Origin: Plantago ovata
Lineage: Eukaryota; Streptophyta; Magnoliopsida; Lamiales; Plantaginaceae
Direction of reading: 5' to 3'
DNA length: 64,000 bases
Assembly: GCA_028274465.1 (NCBI GenBank)
Contig: CM051455.1
Location: 109,676,261-109,740,260, forward strand
Positions 11,645 through 23,310 of the stretch are shown here, one piece after another. The position numbers and the translations under genes are program-made. The notes under the pieces were generated by a model. That model saw nothing but the letters and a program-made list of their open reading frames with translations. It was not told the origin of the DNA and did not search any database. Numbering within the stretch: position 1 is the stretch's first letter; each line of letters starts with the position of its first letter.

Positions 11645-12040
11645 ATCTATCATCATCTATTTCAAATTGAAAGTTATTCATTGTATTTTATTCGTGCAAT
11701 TCAGTTCATATTCATTGTTCAATATTGTTCTCCTATCTCATACATTTTCAGTCCATATTTCCTCAAGTGCTCTTTTTTAGGTGGTCCATATTCTCTTTAA
11801 GAGGAACTCAAGATAATTGCTTGAGGCCCAACATTATAGAGATCAATTTCTTCTTTAATTACATCGAGGACTGATGGGGTCTACATCCAGGTTAAAAGAA
11901 TTCTATTATATTGTGTTAAACATCATGGCTTTTACATTGTGAATGTTTATTTTATAGTCCGTTCATGTTTTGGACAGAGATTAGATGAATCTGGATGAAA
12001 ACTTGCAGGCGGGTGGCGTCGAGCTAGGGAGCAGGATGCT
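11645..12040. other. Unassigned stretch
   Basis: AT-rich DNA without a recognisable coding block. It includes several TTCATATTCATT-like simple stretches near 11700-11760 and leads into the LINE remnant. Confidence 0.3.
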
Positions 12041-12059
12041 TCCTGAAGGGGCGCCACAG

Positions 12060-12647
12060 AACCACACCACGTGCAAAATTCTGACTATGGATGGCACTTT
12101 GGGGGTGGCTTTCAACAAAATATAGGCTCATCCGGTTCAATATGCAGAACTACCCACTCTGCGTGTTTTGCAAACATGATGTTGAATCTCTTGATCATTT
12201 GTTGTTTGGATGCGGGGAAAGTCATTAAAGTTGGGGAAGATGTACTGTCCTGGTGTGATTTGTATATTAACCAATGGGCCATGGAATGATACAATTCAAC
12301 ATGTGTGCTCACAAGTTCAAGGGATAAAACCAAAAAACAGGGTATCGAAAGTGTTGGTTACTGACCTTGTTTATGTGATCTGATTAGGCGTAATGGAGGA
12401 ATCTTTCAAATCAAAATGAGGTAATTTAATACCTTGATGCGAGAGATTGTTCAGAAAATGATGGTACGTTGCTTGGCGGATAAAAAAACTCGTCCAGGTT
12501 TGTAATTCTCTGCAGAGAATTCCCCATGTCTAGTTTTATGGATTTTTCTTGTTTTGTTCTTAAGTTGTGATGTATTTGAATTTCTTTGTATTGTGTTGAC
12601 GAGATTTAACGCATACTGGAATAAAAAGTATCTCTGTTCCAAAAAAA
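12060..12647 (+). pseudogene. 3' tail of a LINE (L1-type non-LTR retrotransposon), zf-RVT region
   Basis: In one frame the sequence near 12118-12225 reads RLIRFNMQNYPLCVFC, then KHDVESLDHLLFGCG. That is the cysteine/histidine pattern of the zf-RVT domain at the end of plant LINE reverse transcriptases. Further on, KVLVTDLVYVI near 12338-12380 matches the KVLVTEFVCAIWLERN block of the second LINE remnant at 24,560-24,615, with the Trp codon here replaced by a stop. Several stops and frameshifts make it a pseudogene. It ends in a short A run at 12641-12647 after a typical non-coding 3' end. The rest of the element is missing upstream. Confidence 0.65.
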
Positions 12648-12649
12648 TA

Positions 12650-12865
12650 CTTCATCCATTTCATTACAAACTTCCTCTTTGGTTAACGTCAGTTATGTTT
12701 GACCCTTATATTACACGAAATTATATGGATAAAGTTTTTTAAAAAATACTAAATTTTTTATAAAATTTCATTATATATTTTTAAAATGAAATTATAATTT
12801 AATAGTAATGTGTTGTGAAACATACCAATCAATAAATGATGAAGTTTCTAAAGAAATGAAGAAAG
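12650..12865. mobile_element. Degenerate Stowaway-like MITE
   Basis: The left end CTTCATCCATTTC and the inverted right end (reverse complement CTTTCTTCATTTC) are imperfect terminal repeats related to the Stowaway CTCCCTCCGTTTC type. The element is about 216 bp and AT-rich inside. TA dinucleotides flank it at 12648-12649 and 12866-12867. It sits immediately after the A tail of the LINE remnant. Confidence 0.5.
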
Positions 12866-13084
12866 TATATCATACCACATTTCTCTCTCTCTCTAAACAG
12901 GTCGGCCCAGATGCCTGTCCCATCTATGATGGACAGGGCTTGGAATTTAAAAATAAGCCAATAATTGTGCCTTAGCGGAAACTGGGCCTTTTCTAGAATC
13001 GGTCGTACAAAAAGTCCAGCCCATTGCAGGTGACAGACATAAAACTCACCTTCACAGTCACAGATTTCATTGCGATTCGATGCT

Positions 13085-13226
13085 GATGTAAAAAAAAAAG
13101 AGAATTTCCAGAATAATCAGCGCCGCATCAGCGACAAAACCTAGGGTTTCAATTGATTCCTATCTTCTTCATCCTACACCACCCTTGACGGCGGCAAAGA
13201 TCTGATTTCAGTCAGATCAAAACAGG
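13085..13226 (+). other. Possible 5' UTR exon of an old gene
   Basis: The stretch contains a telo-box-like CTAGGGTTTC near 13140-13150, common in plant promoters and leaders of housekeeping genes. It ends at a good splice donor (AACAG|GTCAGT) near 13226. No start codon or intact gene follows. It could be the remnant leader of the Acinus-like or PPR-like pseudogene downstream. Confidence 0.3.
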
Positions 13227-13333
13227 TCAGTGTTGCTACTTCCTTGTTATCTTTGATTTCAACAAATTATTGATGATCGTTTATTGTCGAAATGAAAACC
13301 TACCCCGTTGTCCTCTCTATGTTTGATAAATTT

Positions 13334-13656
13334 GGATGTGTGTTGTGATTTTATGTTCGATACATTGGATGTCTGTTTTGATTCTATGTTCGATAAATTG
13401 GATGTTTGTTTTGATACTATGTTCTATTAATTGTATGTCTGTTTTGAGTCTATTTTCTATTAATTGTATGTCTGTTGTGATTCTATGTTCAATACATTGG
13501 ATGTCTGTTTTGATTCTATGTTCTATAAATTGGATGTTTGTTTTGATTCTATGTACGATTAATTTGGATGTCTATTTTGATTCTATGTTCGATTGGATGT
13601 CTATTTTGCTTCGTGATTCTATGTTAGATTAATTGGATGTCTGTTTTGACTTTTGA
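13334..13656 (+). repeat. 33-bp minisatellite, about ten units
   Basis: The unit GGATGTCTGTTTTGATTCTA plus TGTTCGATAAATT is repeated about ten times with small changes. Because 33 is a multiple of three, one frame stays open and spells an 11-residue hydrophobic repeat (ILCSIxWMSVL). I treat that frame as a by-product, since it probably lies in an intron. Confidence 0.85.
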
Positions 13657-13799
13657 TTCTGTCATCTGGTTTGATTTTTTATCACTACCGGTTAGAATAT
13701 TGCTCTCTTTGTTAGATGATATGCTCACAAAGATACATTCAATTCACACAGGTACTGGGCTTGGTTGTCAAAATGTGTCAGTACTCTACTGCACTCCAA

Positions 13800-14470
13800 G
13801 TGTTTGTCAAAATGCATTACTTGGGTTTCCCTTTTGATGAGGTCACATTAATTGCTGTTGTGATCGACTGCTATCGTCTTCTCACTCATGTTGGTATTGG
13901 ATATGCTGTTTTGGGCATATCTCTTAAAACATGTTTGGTGCCAGACATGATCACTTTCACGGATCTCATCATTGATGGCTTGTGCAAGGAAGGACATATA
14001 AATAATGTTGAATAACTATTTGAAGTTACGAGGCAAAAAAATATTGCACCTAACATAATTACGCATAATTAGTTGATCTTGGGTTTGCGGTTTTCTTTAC
14101 CCTCCTCGAGCTCTGTTTAATATTGATGTATAGACCTTCAACACTCTCATTAAAAGGTCTCTTATTGGATAAGAGACCTTCAACACTCTCATTGAAAGGT
14201 CTCTTATTGGATAACAGAGCTCTCAACAGGGCCATTGAAGCTGTGGCATTATTTAGAAAGTTGTCGAGGGAGACCTATGTGAACCTGATGAAGTTACATA
14301 ATGAGGGATGTGCGTAAGATGTTGAGTGCATATTTTCAATTATAATGCGAAGAAATGTTGGTGTGACATACTTACGTATAGTCCATTGATTGATGGATAT
14401 TGTTGGCGCGGAGAGATGGAGAAAGCATAAAAAATGTTTATGGTTTGAAACCCGATATCATCACCTACAT
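13800..14470 (+). pseudogene. P-class PPR protein pseudogene fragment
   Basis: Short frames spell diagnostic pentatricopeptide repeat pieces. GLCKEGHINNVEQLFE lies at about 13977-14025 and is preceded by PDMITFTDLIIDGLCKEG. AIEAVALFRKL follows near 14234-14265. After a frame change comes TYSPLIDGYCWRGEMEKA near 14371-14425. PPR proteins are organellar RNA-binding proteins. Stops and frameshifts separate the repeats and there is no N-terminal targeting peptide, so this is a dead fragment, probably of an Rf-like P-class gene. Confidence 0.7.
14131..14221 (+). repeat. Two about 45-bp tandem repeats inside the PPR remnant
   Basis: AGACCTTCAACACTCTCATT followed by RAAAGGTCTCTTATTGGATAA occurs twice in tandem. 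Within the unit, AGACCTTT-like and AAAGGTCT arms are complementary, so each copy could fold. Confidence 0.75.
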
Positions 14471-15279
14471 CTCGTCTTCAATCATTGGCGTTGCTTCTCC
14501 CAATTTGCACGCGCAACATCAACAATACAACCCATGATATAGTATCTCCAAAAGTCTGCAACAAAAAAGGAGTCTTTTCCATGAAGTTCGATGAGGTTGG
14601 AGTCTTTTCTTCGATGAAGTTGGAGTCTTTTCCATGAAGTTGGAATCTGGTTATGAAATGAGAAATTCAATTACAACAATATTTTGTATGAGCTAGAAAC
14701 ATGTTCCAAAATATATCTCAGAAGGCAGTTTTATACTAGAGTGCTTTATACATATGGTTTTCCTCTAAGTCTAAATTGCATATTGTACAAGTTTTAATTG
14801 CAGTATATTATGTTTTGAAGATTACTTGTTCATCATGCTTACTGTTTGATTTGTGGAATTTGACCAAGTAAATAAGCTTACTTGGAATGCTCCAAGATTC
14901 ATGTGTTTTCTGTTTTCTCAATTGCAGTAGTAATTTTATATGAGTTTGCTACTAGAAATGCCAAAACTTTGCTCTGGAGTGCGTTAAATATGAACTATAA
15001 TGTAATATTAGAGGATCATATTGTCCCGTCGTGGATGGTTCAACCTGACAGTGAAACATAAATTGATGTGCTTTTTTGAAGTTGCAGACATTCTTTTAGG
15101 CAGAATTTCAATTCTACCTTTCCAAGATTGCTATGTTGGTAAGAGAATATCAGTGAATTGCCAGGATTGATTCATCAATTAGACAATTGATAGTAAATGA
15201 TTGTGAAAGCTTTAGTGAATAACCGGGTCATCTAGGCACCCTTTTCTCTTTGGAAGAGTTAATGATATGTAATGTATTA
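14471..15279. other. Unassigned stretch
   Basis: No recognisable coding block. There is a short run of GAAGTTGGAGTCTTTTCC repeats near 14575-14645. Confidence 0.3.
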
Positions 15280-15367
15280 TCTTGGAAATATGTTGGACAC
15301 ATGATATGAAAAGCACTACGGTGTCTTGGAAATATGTTGGACACATGATATGAAAAGCACTACGGTG
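15280..15367 (+). repeat. Perfect 44-bp tandem duplication
   Basis: The units 15280-15323 and 15324-15367 (TCTTGGAAATATGTTGGACA...ACTACGGTG) appear identical, so the duplication is recent compared with its decayed surroundings. Confidence 0.9.
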
Positions 15368-15719
15368 TCCTTATGAGTCAGCCAAACTTATCTGTTTGAG
15401 ATGCCTACAGAAAAAGCAAGAAAACGAGATATGTCTACTGCTGATTAAGTGTCAGTTTTATGCACTGTTAAAACTACATTTCTTTTTTTTTTTTAAGTTC
15501 ACACTATAGCTTTAAATAATAGAAGGCTTTTAATTAGTTTTGCTTATGCAGTTCTCCTGGAAACATCTGGCTGTGTTCTATCCATAAGCTACTTGAAACT
15601 GGATTCAATTATGACATCGGTATGGAAGAAATGTTGGATGGAGTCATTTAATGTTGCAAACAAAAGTCATATCCAGTTCCCTAATTGGAATTTTTGGTTC
15701 TGCCCCTAAAATACAAAAG

Positions 15720-17460
15720 TAAGCATCAAGCTCGTGGATACTAAACAAACAGATTGTAAATCCACTTCCTCTGGAATTGCAGGCGTTGTGGATAGAACTA
15801 AGCCTTTTGTTCTGAAAGAACAGGATATTGTTGATGTTGTTGGTGATGGTAAGCCTGTTGAGACAGAAATCATTAAAGCAGAGAATGAGACTGTGTCTGC
15901 GCCATCCATTAAAACGAAGTCTGGTGAGTGTCATACACTCATACTCCAACAACTTCTAATTTATTATTAGATGGAAGTAAACATCATATGTTTTGTTCAG
16001 TAATAGTAGTATTTTAAGCACATATCTTCATATAACAAAATTTTAGATTGTTGATCAAGCTTGGATACTATAAGTAACAATTATTCGAAAAGTGCGCGTG
16101 CTATATAAGTTGGAAACAATTCCTTCCTCGGTTCTTTAGTTCCAATGGTTAACTATAAGCCACTAGCATATCATCTATGTATTTGTGATCTCAGGAAAAA
16201 GGGTTTTGTTGACACTTTGATGTAAAGCTAACTTTACATTCTATACTGGAGTTCTCTTTGTGTTCTTTGATTTTATCCTTGTTGGCTTATGATCTGAAAT
16301 AACTTTGCAGATAAAAAAGCAACTAGGAACAATGAAACTGCAAAGAATCCACACAGGTGGAATTTAGAAAGCCACAAGGGTTCTGAGCCTCAAACTAATG
16401 TCGTGACTCCGGCAAAGCTTGCGTATTCAACTTAGCGTTCTTTCAAGCGCTTCTCCAGATCTGATCCATAGTCAGTGAAGAAACACCCAGGGAGCGTGTT
16501 GTTAAGTTTCATGGTTTCTTGTTCCAGTAGTGTGTACTGTGTTGGTTCAAATTTCTATTATATCCTCTGAATTCTCTTATGTTGGTCAATGGCAGTTCCA
16601 CACCATCTAAGCCGTAGAAGAACTACTGTAAAAAACTGGCACTGTTACCACCTACAAGCTTCTAGATGGATCATATCAAAATCCACTACTATGTCTCGGT
16701 AAATGTGGGTTGGTGCTTATATTACCTGCTATTTGTCTCTGTGTGCACAGAACAATGATCTGAGTGCTATAAGTCAATTGTGATGTTCAGCTCCCATGGG
16801 TAAAGTTATAAATATTGAAGTCATTTTGGTTTTATTTCGTTTTAGCACTATGAGAATACTACAACATAGAGACCACTTGTATGGGCTGTTTGCATGTATA
16901 TGCATCACCTATTCCCATATATGTCTTCTCCTAGAGACAGTTCCTTGATCTATAAAACTCTAATAACTATAATTATTTTAAATTTGCAGTATTCATCTGT
17001 TGAAGAGGCTGTAGAGACCTGTACTGCTGTCTACAATCTCCAATGGCCTCCTTATGGGGGATGTGCGCTGTCTGCAAAATTTGTTGATCCTCAAGAAGTC
17101 AAAGACCATGTAGAGGCACCTCTTCCATCTCCAGCAACACCTGCACTCATTCGAGCAGCACAACTCCTGCTTCCCGAGAATAAGCTTTGCTACAGCAACT
17201 TCCGCCATCTTCTCTTCCAGTACCACCAGCCTTGGCCAATCCACCCAGCATTAAGTAGCGTTCGAACCCCTCAAGGGACCTCCATCTAGGGAACATCAAC
17301 TCCCAGTAAGGGATCGGCTAAACTTACCATCACCTCCTCCACTTCCCGAGAGGGTTGAGTCGCCCATTGTTACTTTGGACAATCTCTTCCGGTAGACCAG
17401 ATCAATCCCTCGCATATACTACTTGCCATTGTCTGATGAGCAAGTAGCTGCAAAAGGTAA
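15720..17460 (+). pseudogene. Acinus-like (SAP/RRM RNA-processing factor) pseudogene with introns retained
   Basis: The clearest exon (16990-17275) encodes YSSVEEAVETCTAVYNLQWP and then FVDPQEVKDHVEAP...PSPATPA, which I recognise as the C-terminal RRM-like part of plant Acinus. Upstream pieces fit earlier Acinus exons: NPHRWNLESHKGSEPQ and TPAKLAYS near 16345-16430, AVEELL*KTGTVT near 16615-16645, and MDHIKIHYYVS near 16670. Downstream, RDRLNLPSPPPLPERVESPI and then LPLSDEQVAAKGK (to 17459) complete the RSB-type end. Acinus is a subunit of the ASAP/PSAP complexes that act with the exon junction complex in splicing. Stops at 16432, 16459, about 16629 and 17394 and several frame changes make it dead. 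Intron-like gaps show it is a duplicated gene copy, not a retrocopy. The piece at 15720-15930 (VDRTKPFVLKEQDIVDVV) is a likely but less sure part. Confidence 0.7.
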
Positions 17461-19655
17461 GAAGTGTATTGTACTTGCATCTTTGCAGGTACGGTGTTGG
17501 TCATTAGGGAATTTTGAGCAAAAAGACGTGCAGGTTGAATGAAGGATTTGTATTTCCTTGAGGATTTATCATTTCTTGAAGTTGGGACATGCCCGGTCTT
17601 TAGGGCTGAGCTTTGGCTTCTGGTATCCAACGCCTGCAATTTCACAGGAAGTGGATTTCCTCACAAGAAGCTCAGATCCACTCTCTGCTCATGGGGTGGC
17701 TTTCAGGTGTCGATTTGTTTTGTTTTTTTCTTGATTCTCTGTGCTATGATGACTTTGTGTTTCAATCTGCGCACAAAAATTTGTTCAATCAGCTGCTTTC
17801 TGTTGTTTACGTATAAAAAAAAAAGAAAAAAAAAACCTATCAGACTGTTGCATCGATCACTATAATTTTTTGTGTCCGTCAACTTATGATATTATCTACC
17901 TATGCACATATGAAATCTGTGGGCCGTGACCATGTGAATATTCATTTGTCACCACAAAAATATGCAAGGCCGCTGCATGGTGTTGAAGGTTATGGCATTG
18001 TTATCATTCTTTCTGATAATCAATGGGTTTACCGGCCAGATCTGTTTATCTCTCCGCAGGACCAACAAAATCTCCATTACTGTAGCTTCAACATCCTGAA
18101 TCTTTCAGGTGAACTACGTATGTTTTTACAAGGAGATACTCTCTAACTAGATTTTCATGTAGCACATTAAAACAAGAACATAAATGATTGATTCGTTGTG
18201 GTTTTTTGTTTTTATTTTTTTGAAGAGTATACCGCTCATATAGTGAAAATCAGGAATCTGACTTCTCAGGTCTGTTACAAAGTCAGTAAGCTTACCTGAA
18301 GACTGCTTTCTGAATCCATTTGGTTAGCTTACGGCAAGGTATATGAGATTCAACTACTAGTGAACGGGCTAAAACCATACACAATATGCATGTGGAGAAA
18401 CTTTTCTTCTTCACGAAAATCAAGTTTGAAGGCTTCAAGGGCAGAACTCTATTTGTTGGTGATCAATTACAGGTACATTCATGATATTCTGAAATCTGAA
18501 TAATCACCTAGGATGACATTACTTCAAACACTATAACTGGGTAAAAAGACAAACTTATCTTTCGCTTGCTTTAACTCTTTTTGGTCAGATAATGAGTAGC
18601 GAAGTGTCCAAGAGCGCTGCACAGAGCAGTTATAAAACTGGAAAAGGGTAGAACAACTTTAGCTAGGTTCTGGAGTGCAACTGCTGAAATGAGACGGTCT
18701 AGTAGAACTCATTGATGAAAAAAATTCAGAAACTAATGGACATCTTTGCCTTCTATTGAGGTATGTTGCTTGACTCAAGAGATGGTATCTTTAGTCTCCA
18801 AGCTTACTTTTTTAACTCCTAATTGCATCACTGAAAGATATACGGACTAATACCAAGTTAGACACAAGGAACACAAGTGTTGTGTAATATTGTTGGCCAA
18901 CACCTTTGCTTGCACCTATTTAGATCATAGAGTATACAGAATTTTAGGTATTAGTGGTAAGATCTAATAATTGCAGAATCGAAATATTCACTGCATAAGA
19001 TACTAACTGGAATAGTTTTGCAAATCTTTGTGAAACTTCAGAACTAACTATCTAACAAACTTCACGAGTGAGGGAAGCTACCTGATCAACTATTCTTAGA
19101 CAACTATAGGCAACTAAGACCTAACAAACTATAAGGGACGTAGTTAACAAAACTTGTAAGGCACAGAAAACAATTGAAAGTAAAATGCTCTAGAGACTTG
19201 CAGTTCTCCATGTTTTGCAGTTGACTTCTTGCCCTTGTATGGATAGTGTTCACTGTCTATCATAGATAGGTAAGTTTGTAGCTTCTCCTCATATTAATGG
19301 TGTCCTTGATTTCTTTCAATGTGTTATGGTTTTTACCTGTACCCGGACACCATATTTTTAAGCGGATATTTGATAGGTTAGGGTCGGGTTGGGTTGAACC
19401 CTACCATTTATAGACCTACTTTAGAGTTGACATTGGGCTTAAAACATTTTTTGGTTGTGTTAAGAGTTTTTTCCTCACTTCACCGGTTATGGGATGATGA
19501 AATGGCTAAGCCTTAGTTTTTTTTATTGCTTGTTTTTCGATCATCTCTTTTGATCTTGGCGTAACTTTAATTTGTGATCATCTTTAATAAATTTATATCT
19601 GCCATTTCAGAGGAGGGGAAGCCTTCATTGTTCTTATTGCTTGTTCCTTTTTTTG
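17461..19655. other. Unassigned 2.2-kb stretch
   Basis: Short frames exist, such as an 86-residue one at 17886-18146 (VGRDHVNIHLSPQKYARPLH), but I recognise none. The sequence is AT-rich with exon-sized open pieces near 18330-18470. It may hold decayed exons of an unknown gene or of the Acinus duplication block. Confidence 0.3.
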
Positions 19656-19659
19656 TTTT

Positions 19660-20211
19660 TAGGTGTCACAAATTAATTTGTGATGTTCTTATTGCCTTTC
19701 CGCTATCTGGGTGTTCCTTTGAATGCTAAACAGTTATCTCTTGCCCAGTATCAACCTTTACTGGAGATAATGCTGGCCAAGATAAACCATTGGACTTCAG
19801 AGTACTCTACTTCATTCAACATTATTGGTGCCATATCTTCTATTTTCCCAAAAAAGATCATGAAAGCCGTTGAAGGATTATGCAGGAAATTCTTATGGAC
19901 TGGACTGGGAAGCAATTTGCAGCAGACCAAAATCAGAAGGAGGACTTGGACTGATCCATCTTCCAAGTTGGAAGAAACTTTCTTTCCTCAAACTACTTTG
20001 GGCTCTTAATTTAAAGCAGGATAGCTTTAAGCTTTGGATAAAATGGCTTCATGCTTGTTATATCAATGATCTCAATGTTATGGAGATGGGAGTGCCTACA
20101 CAGGCTTCCTATTTTTTCAAAAAACTTCTGAGATGCAGGGATTAGTTCGAAATTCTGCTGCCTGGGAGGAAATGATTGCCTCTATGCAGTCTGATAAATC
20201 ACCACAAGAAA
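19660..20211 (+). pseudogene. LINE reverse transcriptase C-terminal part, left of the CACTA insertion
   Basis: The frame reads FRYLGVPLNAKQLSLAQYQP, then INHWTSEYSTSFNIIGA, then CRKFLWTG. After a frame change it gives WEAICSRPKSEGGLGLIHLP and FKLWIKWLHACYINDLN. This is the region after the catalytic RT core in plant L1-type LINEs. The frameshift near 19905 and the loss of everything upstream make it dead. It resumes at 24,230 on the far side of a CACTA transposon. Confidence 0.8.
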
Positions 20212-20565
20212 CACTACTATTACCGACGGATACCATCCGTCGGTAATAGGCGACCGATCCGTCGGTAAGCCCTTACCAATGGATCGGTTCTCCCTTAACG
20301 ACGGATAAATAGCGCGTAGCTATTTTATCCGTCGGTAATCCCGTTACCGACGGTTATTATCCGTCGCTAAATTTAGCGACGGATAATACCGACGGACTGA
20401 CGAATAAGGGCGTTGACCAACCCTTATTCGTTTGACCGACGGATAAATTTATCCGTTGGTGACAATTATCGACGGATAACTTTATCCATCGGTAATGATC
20501 GGTTGACAACCGGTCATGAACCGGTCATTACCGACGGATAAAGTTATCCGTCGGTATTTTTTTTT
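20212..20565. repeat. CACTA left terminal and subterminal repeats
   Basis: Dense direct and inverted copies of the decamer ACCGACGGAT/ATCCGTCGGT line the first 350 bp. Accessory CACTA proteins of the TNPA type bind motifs of this kind. Neighbouring copies are often in inverted pairs, as in ACCGACGGATACCATCCGTC at the start. Confidence 0.85.
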
Positions 20566-20782
20566 TTAATTTTTTTATTATTTTTCTTAATAATTGTACA
20601 ACAACCTGTTTATCGGGAATAAATATAAATTTACGTACTAAAAATTAAAAATCATTAAAATTGAATTGAAAATAAAATTCAATAAAATTCGATTCTTCAA
20701 AATAGAAAAACGTTTACTACAAATGTAAATGTGAAAGTTTTACAATAGTACTACAAATGCCCAACTAAAATGTCAAAATCTA

Positions 20783-22736
20783 AGGACGACGACCACTAGA
20801 ACCACGACCACTGGAACCCGAAGGAGCATGAGAACTGCCTTGCAAACCCGCACTCCCCGCCGTACCAGGGCTCCCCTCCCCGAGCTGAAACACAACTCCC
20901 TCTGCGAACGGGTCTATGCCAATGGGATGCTTCTCCAGCAGTTTCTTCAGCACGAAATTCTGCGTCTCCACCTGACACAAATAATGATCGATGTAGTTAA
21001 GAATATGAATGATAGATGCAAGCAATGTAAATGAGCATACAAGTGGTTATACATCTACATGACATATCAACATAATCTTAGCATACAAGTGAATATACCT
21101 GAGACACAAGTGTGTTCTGAATGGTCATAATCCTAGCATTCTCGGCCCTAAGTGCTGCCATCTCCTCAGCCAATCGAGAATCTGAGCTGGAGGTAGAACC
21201 GGATGAGCGCTGAAATGATTCAGCTGCAAGAGAACGTCCCAAGTTCCCTAAGCCATAGACCGACCACTTAGGGCCAGGAGGGTTCACCTCGAGGAAGACA
21301 GCGTTCTCTTCCTCCATCGTAAGTCCGTCACCCTTCTCTTGCATCTTAAGCATGTACAAAGCCTCAACGTCCTCCTACAAGCAGTTAAGCAATACATGAG
21401 TTGATATATTACAATACATATACAAACTTTTTAAAAAGAAATACAGTACAAGTAACTCAAACTACTCATTTATGTACTTACATTCAGTTTCTGGGCTTTC
21501 TTGCATGTCCATTTGCCGTTCTTGAACTTGGCATTTTTCACCATGGTCAAGTACGACTCACATCCTTGTCCAGTGAGCCTCTGTTCATTTTGCAAAGTAA
21601 TAAGTGTCAGTGTTTACAATAAAATTTTAAGAATATTGAAAGTGACTGGAGTACAGCACAAGTTAACTTACTGCATTGAGGTCACGAGTGGCCTGAGACT
21701 GTGTGCCGAGATGGTGCTTCGAATAGTCCTCGTCATCACCGGAGCTGCTTCTGTCCGCCCGTGCTCGATTCTTCTTGTTCTGTTCTGCTAGGTCCTTGGT
21801 ATCCTGTGTCCTCCAGTAAGCCAACCACAGAGGCCACTCGCTGTCGTGGATGAATGTAGGCTTCACTCGAGGAGACTCCTTAAGGTCGTGGACCTTGTCT
21901 CGGTAACAACGAGCACCAATAGTGTTGAAAACAAACCAAAGATCCTTCAATAGCACGTTTGGCAAGTAGTAGTGTTTCTAACCACCAAAACAACCAAAGG
22001 TCACAATTTAGAACGACACAACAATCAATACAACAAGAACAAGATTAACATAAGCACAATGGTGACTAACATATCACCCAAATATAGTGGCTAACATACC
22101 ACTCACATTGCCCTAAAAAAACAACTAACACATGGTGACTAACATATCACCCAAATATAGTGGCTAACATACCACTCACGTAAATTTAGAATAAAAATAA
22201 AACAACGTTTACTAAACATTTAAGATTGTTACAATACCCGCAGCTCATCGAAGTAGAAGCCAATGACATGGTCAGGCAGCCTTGACCACTTCTCCCCACC
22301 ACGGTCCTAAGTCGGTGCTGGAGCGATGAACTTCTGGGTGATGATGTCACCGATCTTCGAATGGGCAGAGGCAGGGTAAAACCTATTATGATTGTTAAAT
22401 ACAAATAAGAATGAATAAGCATAATAAAGTATACGTAATATGTCACAAGTTAAACAATAAACTAAACAGCAGAAAGTGTACTTACGCAGCTTTCCGGTTA
22501 GGGAACAGAACAGGCTTCCCCTTATACATGGCACCCAGGGTCGGCGTCACGTATGGGCAACCATCATCAGGTAGGTTCGCAAATGGGTCAAACTTAGCCT
22601 TCTTCTTCCTGGTTGACGATGAGGAGCTACTCCCCTCCGAGAATCCAATGATGGGTGGAACTACACCCTGCTCGTACCCTGGGGCTCCAGGAACTCGTAA
22701 CTCGGGTGGAATGTAGTTGCACCTAGGTTTCGGCAT
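20783..22736 (-). pseudogene. Ptta/En/Spm-type accessory transposon protein, about six exons, one nonsense codon
   Basis: The start ATG is at 22734-22736, right after a CAG acceptor (MPKPRCNYIPPELRVPG). Exon pieces run 22736-22486, about 22380-22220, about 21980-21672, about 21585-21485, about 21375-21100, and 20970 to the stop near 20783. The third piece (LPNVLLKDLWFVFNTIGARC, with WLAYWRTQDTKDLAEQNKKN) is the conserved core of the plant Ptta/En/Spm transposase family (Transposase_24). The PPGPKWSVYGLGNLG block near 21245-21290 is another family signature and is followed by a coiled coil (EEMAALRAENARI). The C-terminus is Gly/Ser-rich. An in-frame TAG at 22307-22309 breaks the second exon. 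The family is thought to bind transposon ends, like TNPA. Confidence 0.75.
22059..22179. repeat. 48-bp direct repeat inside a CACTA intron
   Basis: ATGGTGACTAACATATCACC and the following 28 bases occur at 22059-22106 and again at 22132-22179, a 73-bp period. The two copies appear identical. Confidence 0.85.
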
Positions 22737-22984
22737 CTGCAAATAAAACAATATCAAGGTTAGTATAATGATATGAAATATGCACGTACAATATAAAGCA
22801 TTATCAATTAACGTAAATGCACATACAAGTGAATATACATATAATTATTAAATTCATACATTTTCCATATTCATATTTAGAAATGTAGTTTTAAGGATAT
22901 TTATATGTCTTATACAGATTTGAAGTTAACATTATAATCATTTTATTATTATGTTATAATCATTTCATTTAATTTTTAAGGACA

Positions 22985-23310
22985 AATTATAATCATCAAC
23001 CAACCATATCACCAATCAACCATATAACAAAAACATCTCTAGCCTAACATCATCAACCATATCACCAATTTACCAACCATCAACAACATCATCTCTAGAC
23101 TAGCATCATCAACAACAACCATATGAACATCATCTCTAGCCTAACATTATCAACCATATCACCAATCAACCATATAACAACATCATCTCTAGCCTAACAT
23201 CATCAACCTTATCACCAATCAACCAACCATCAACAACATCATCTCTAGCCTAGCATTGTCAACAACAACCATATGAACATCATCTCTAACCTAACATCAT
23301 CATCATATCA
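22985..23310. repeat. CA/TC-rich minisatellite in the CACTA element
   Basis: Degenerate units made of CATCAACCATATCACCAATC and CATCATCTCTAGCCTAACAT alternate over about 325 bp, with a higher-order period near 120 bp. The array lies upstream of the accessory gene. Confidence 0.8.

Noticed and set aside
13336..13632. 98-residue hydrophobic protein
   Set aside because: It is the open frame of a 33-bp minisatellite with no start context or conserved domain.
17539..17865. 108-residue plus-strand frame
   Set aside because: It runs through a T-rich and A-rich stretch after the Acinus remnant and has no recognisable domain.
20780..21034. Separate small genes inside the CACTA element on the plus strand
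   Set aside because: They overlap minus-strand exons that carry the family signatures.
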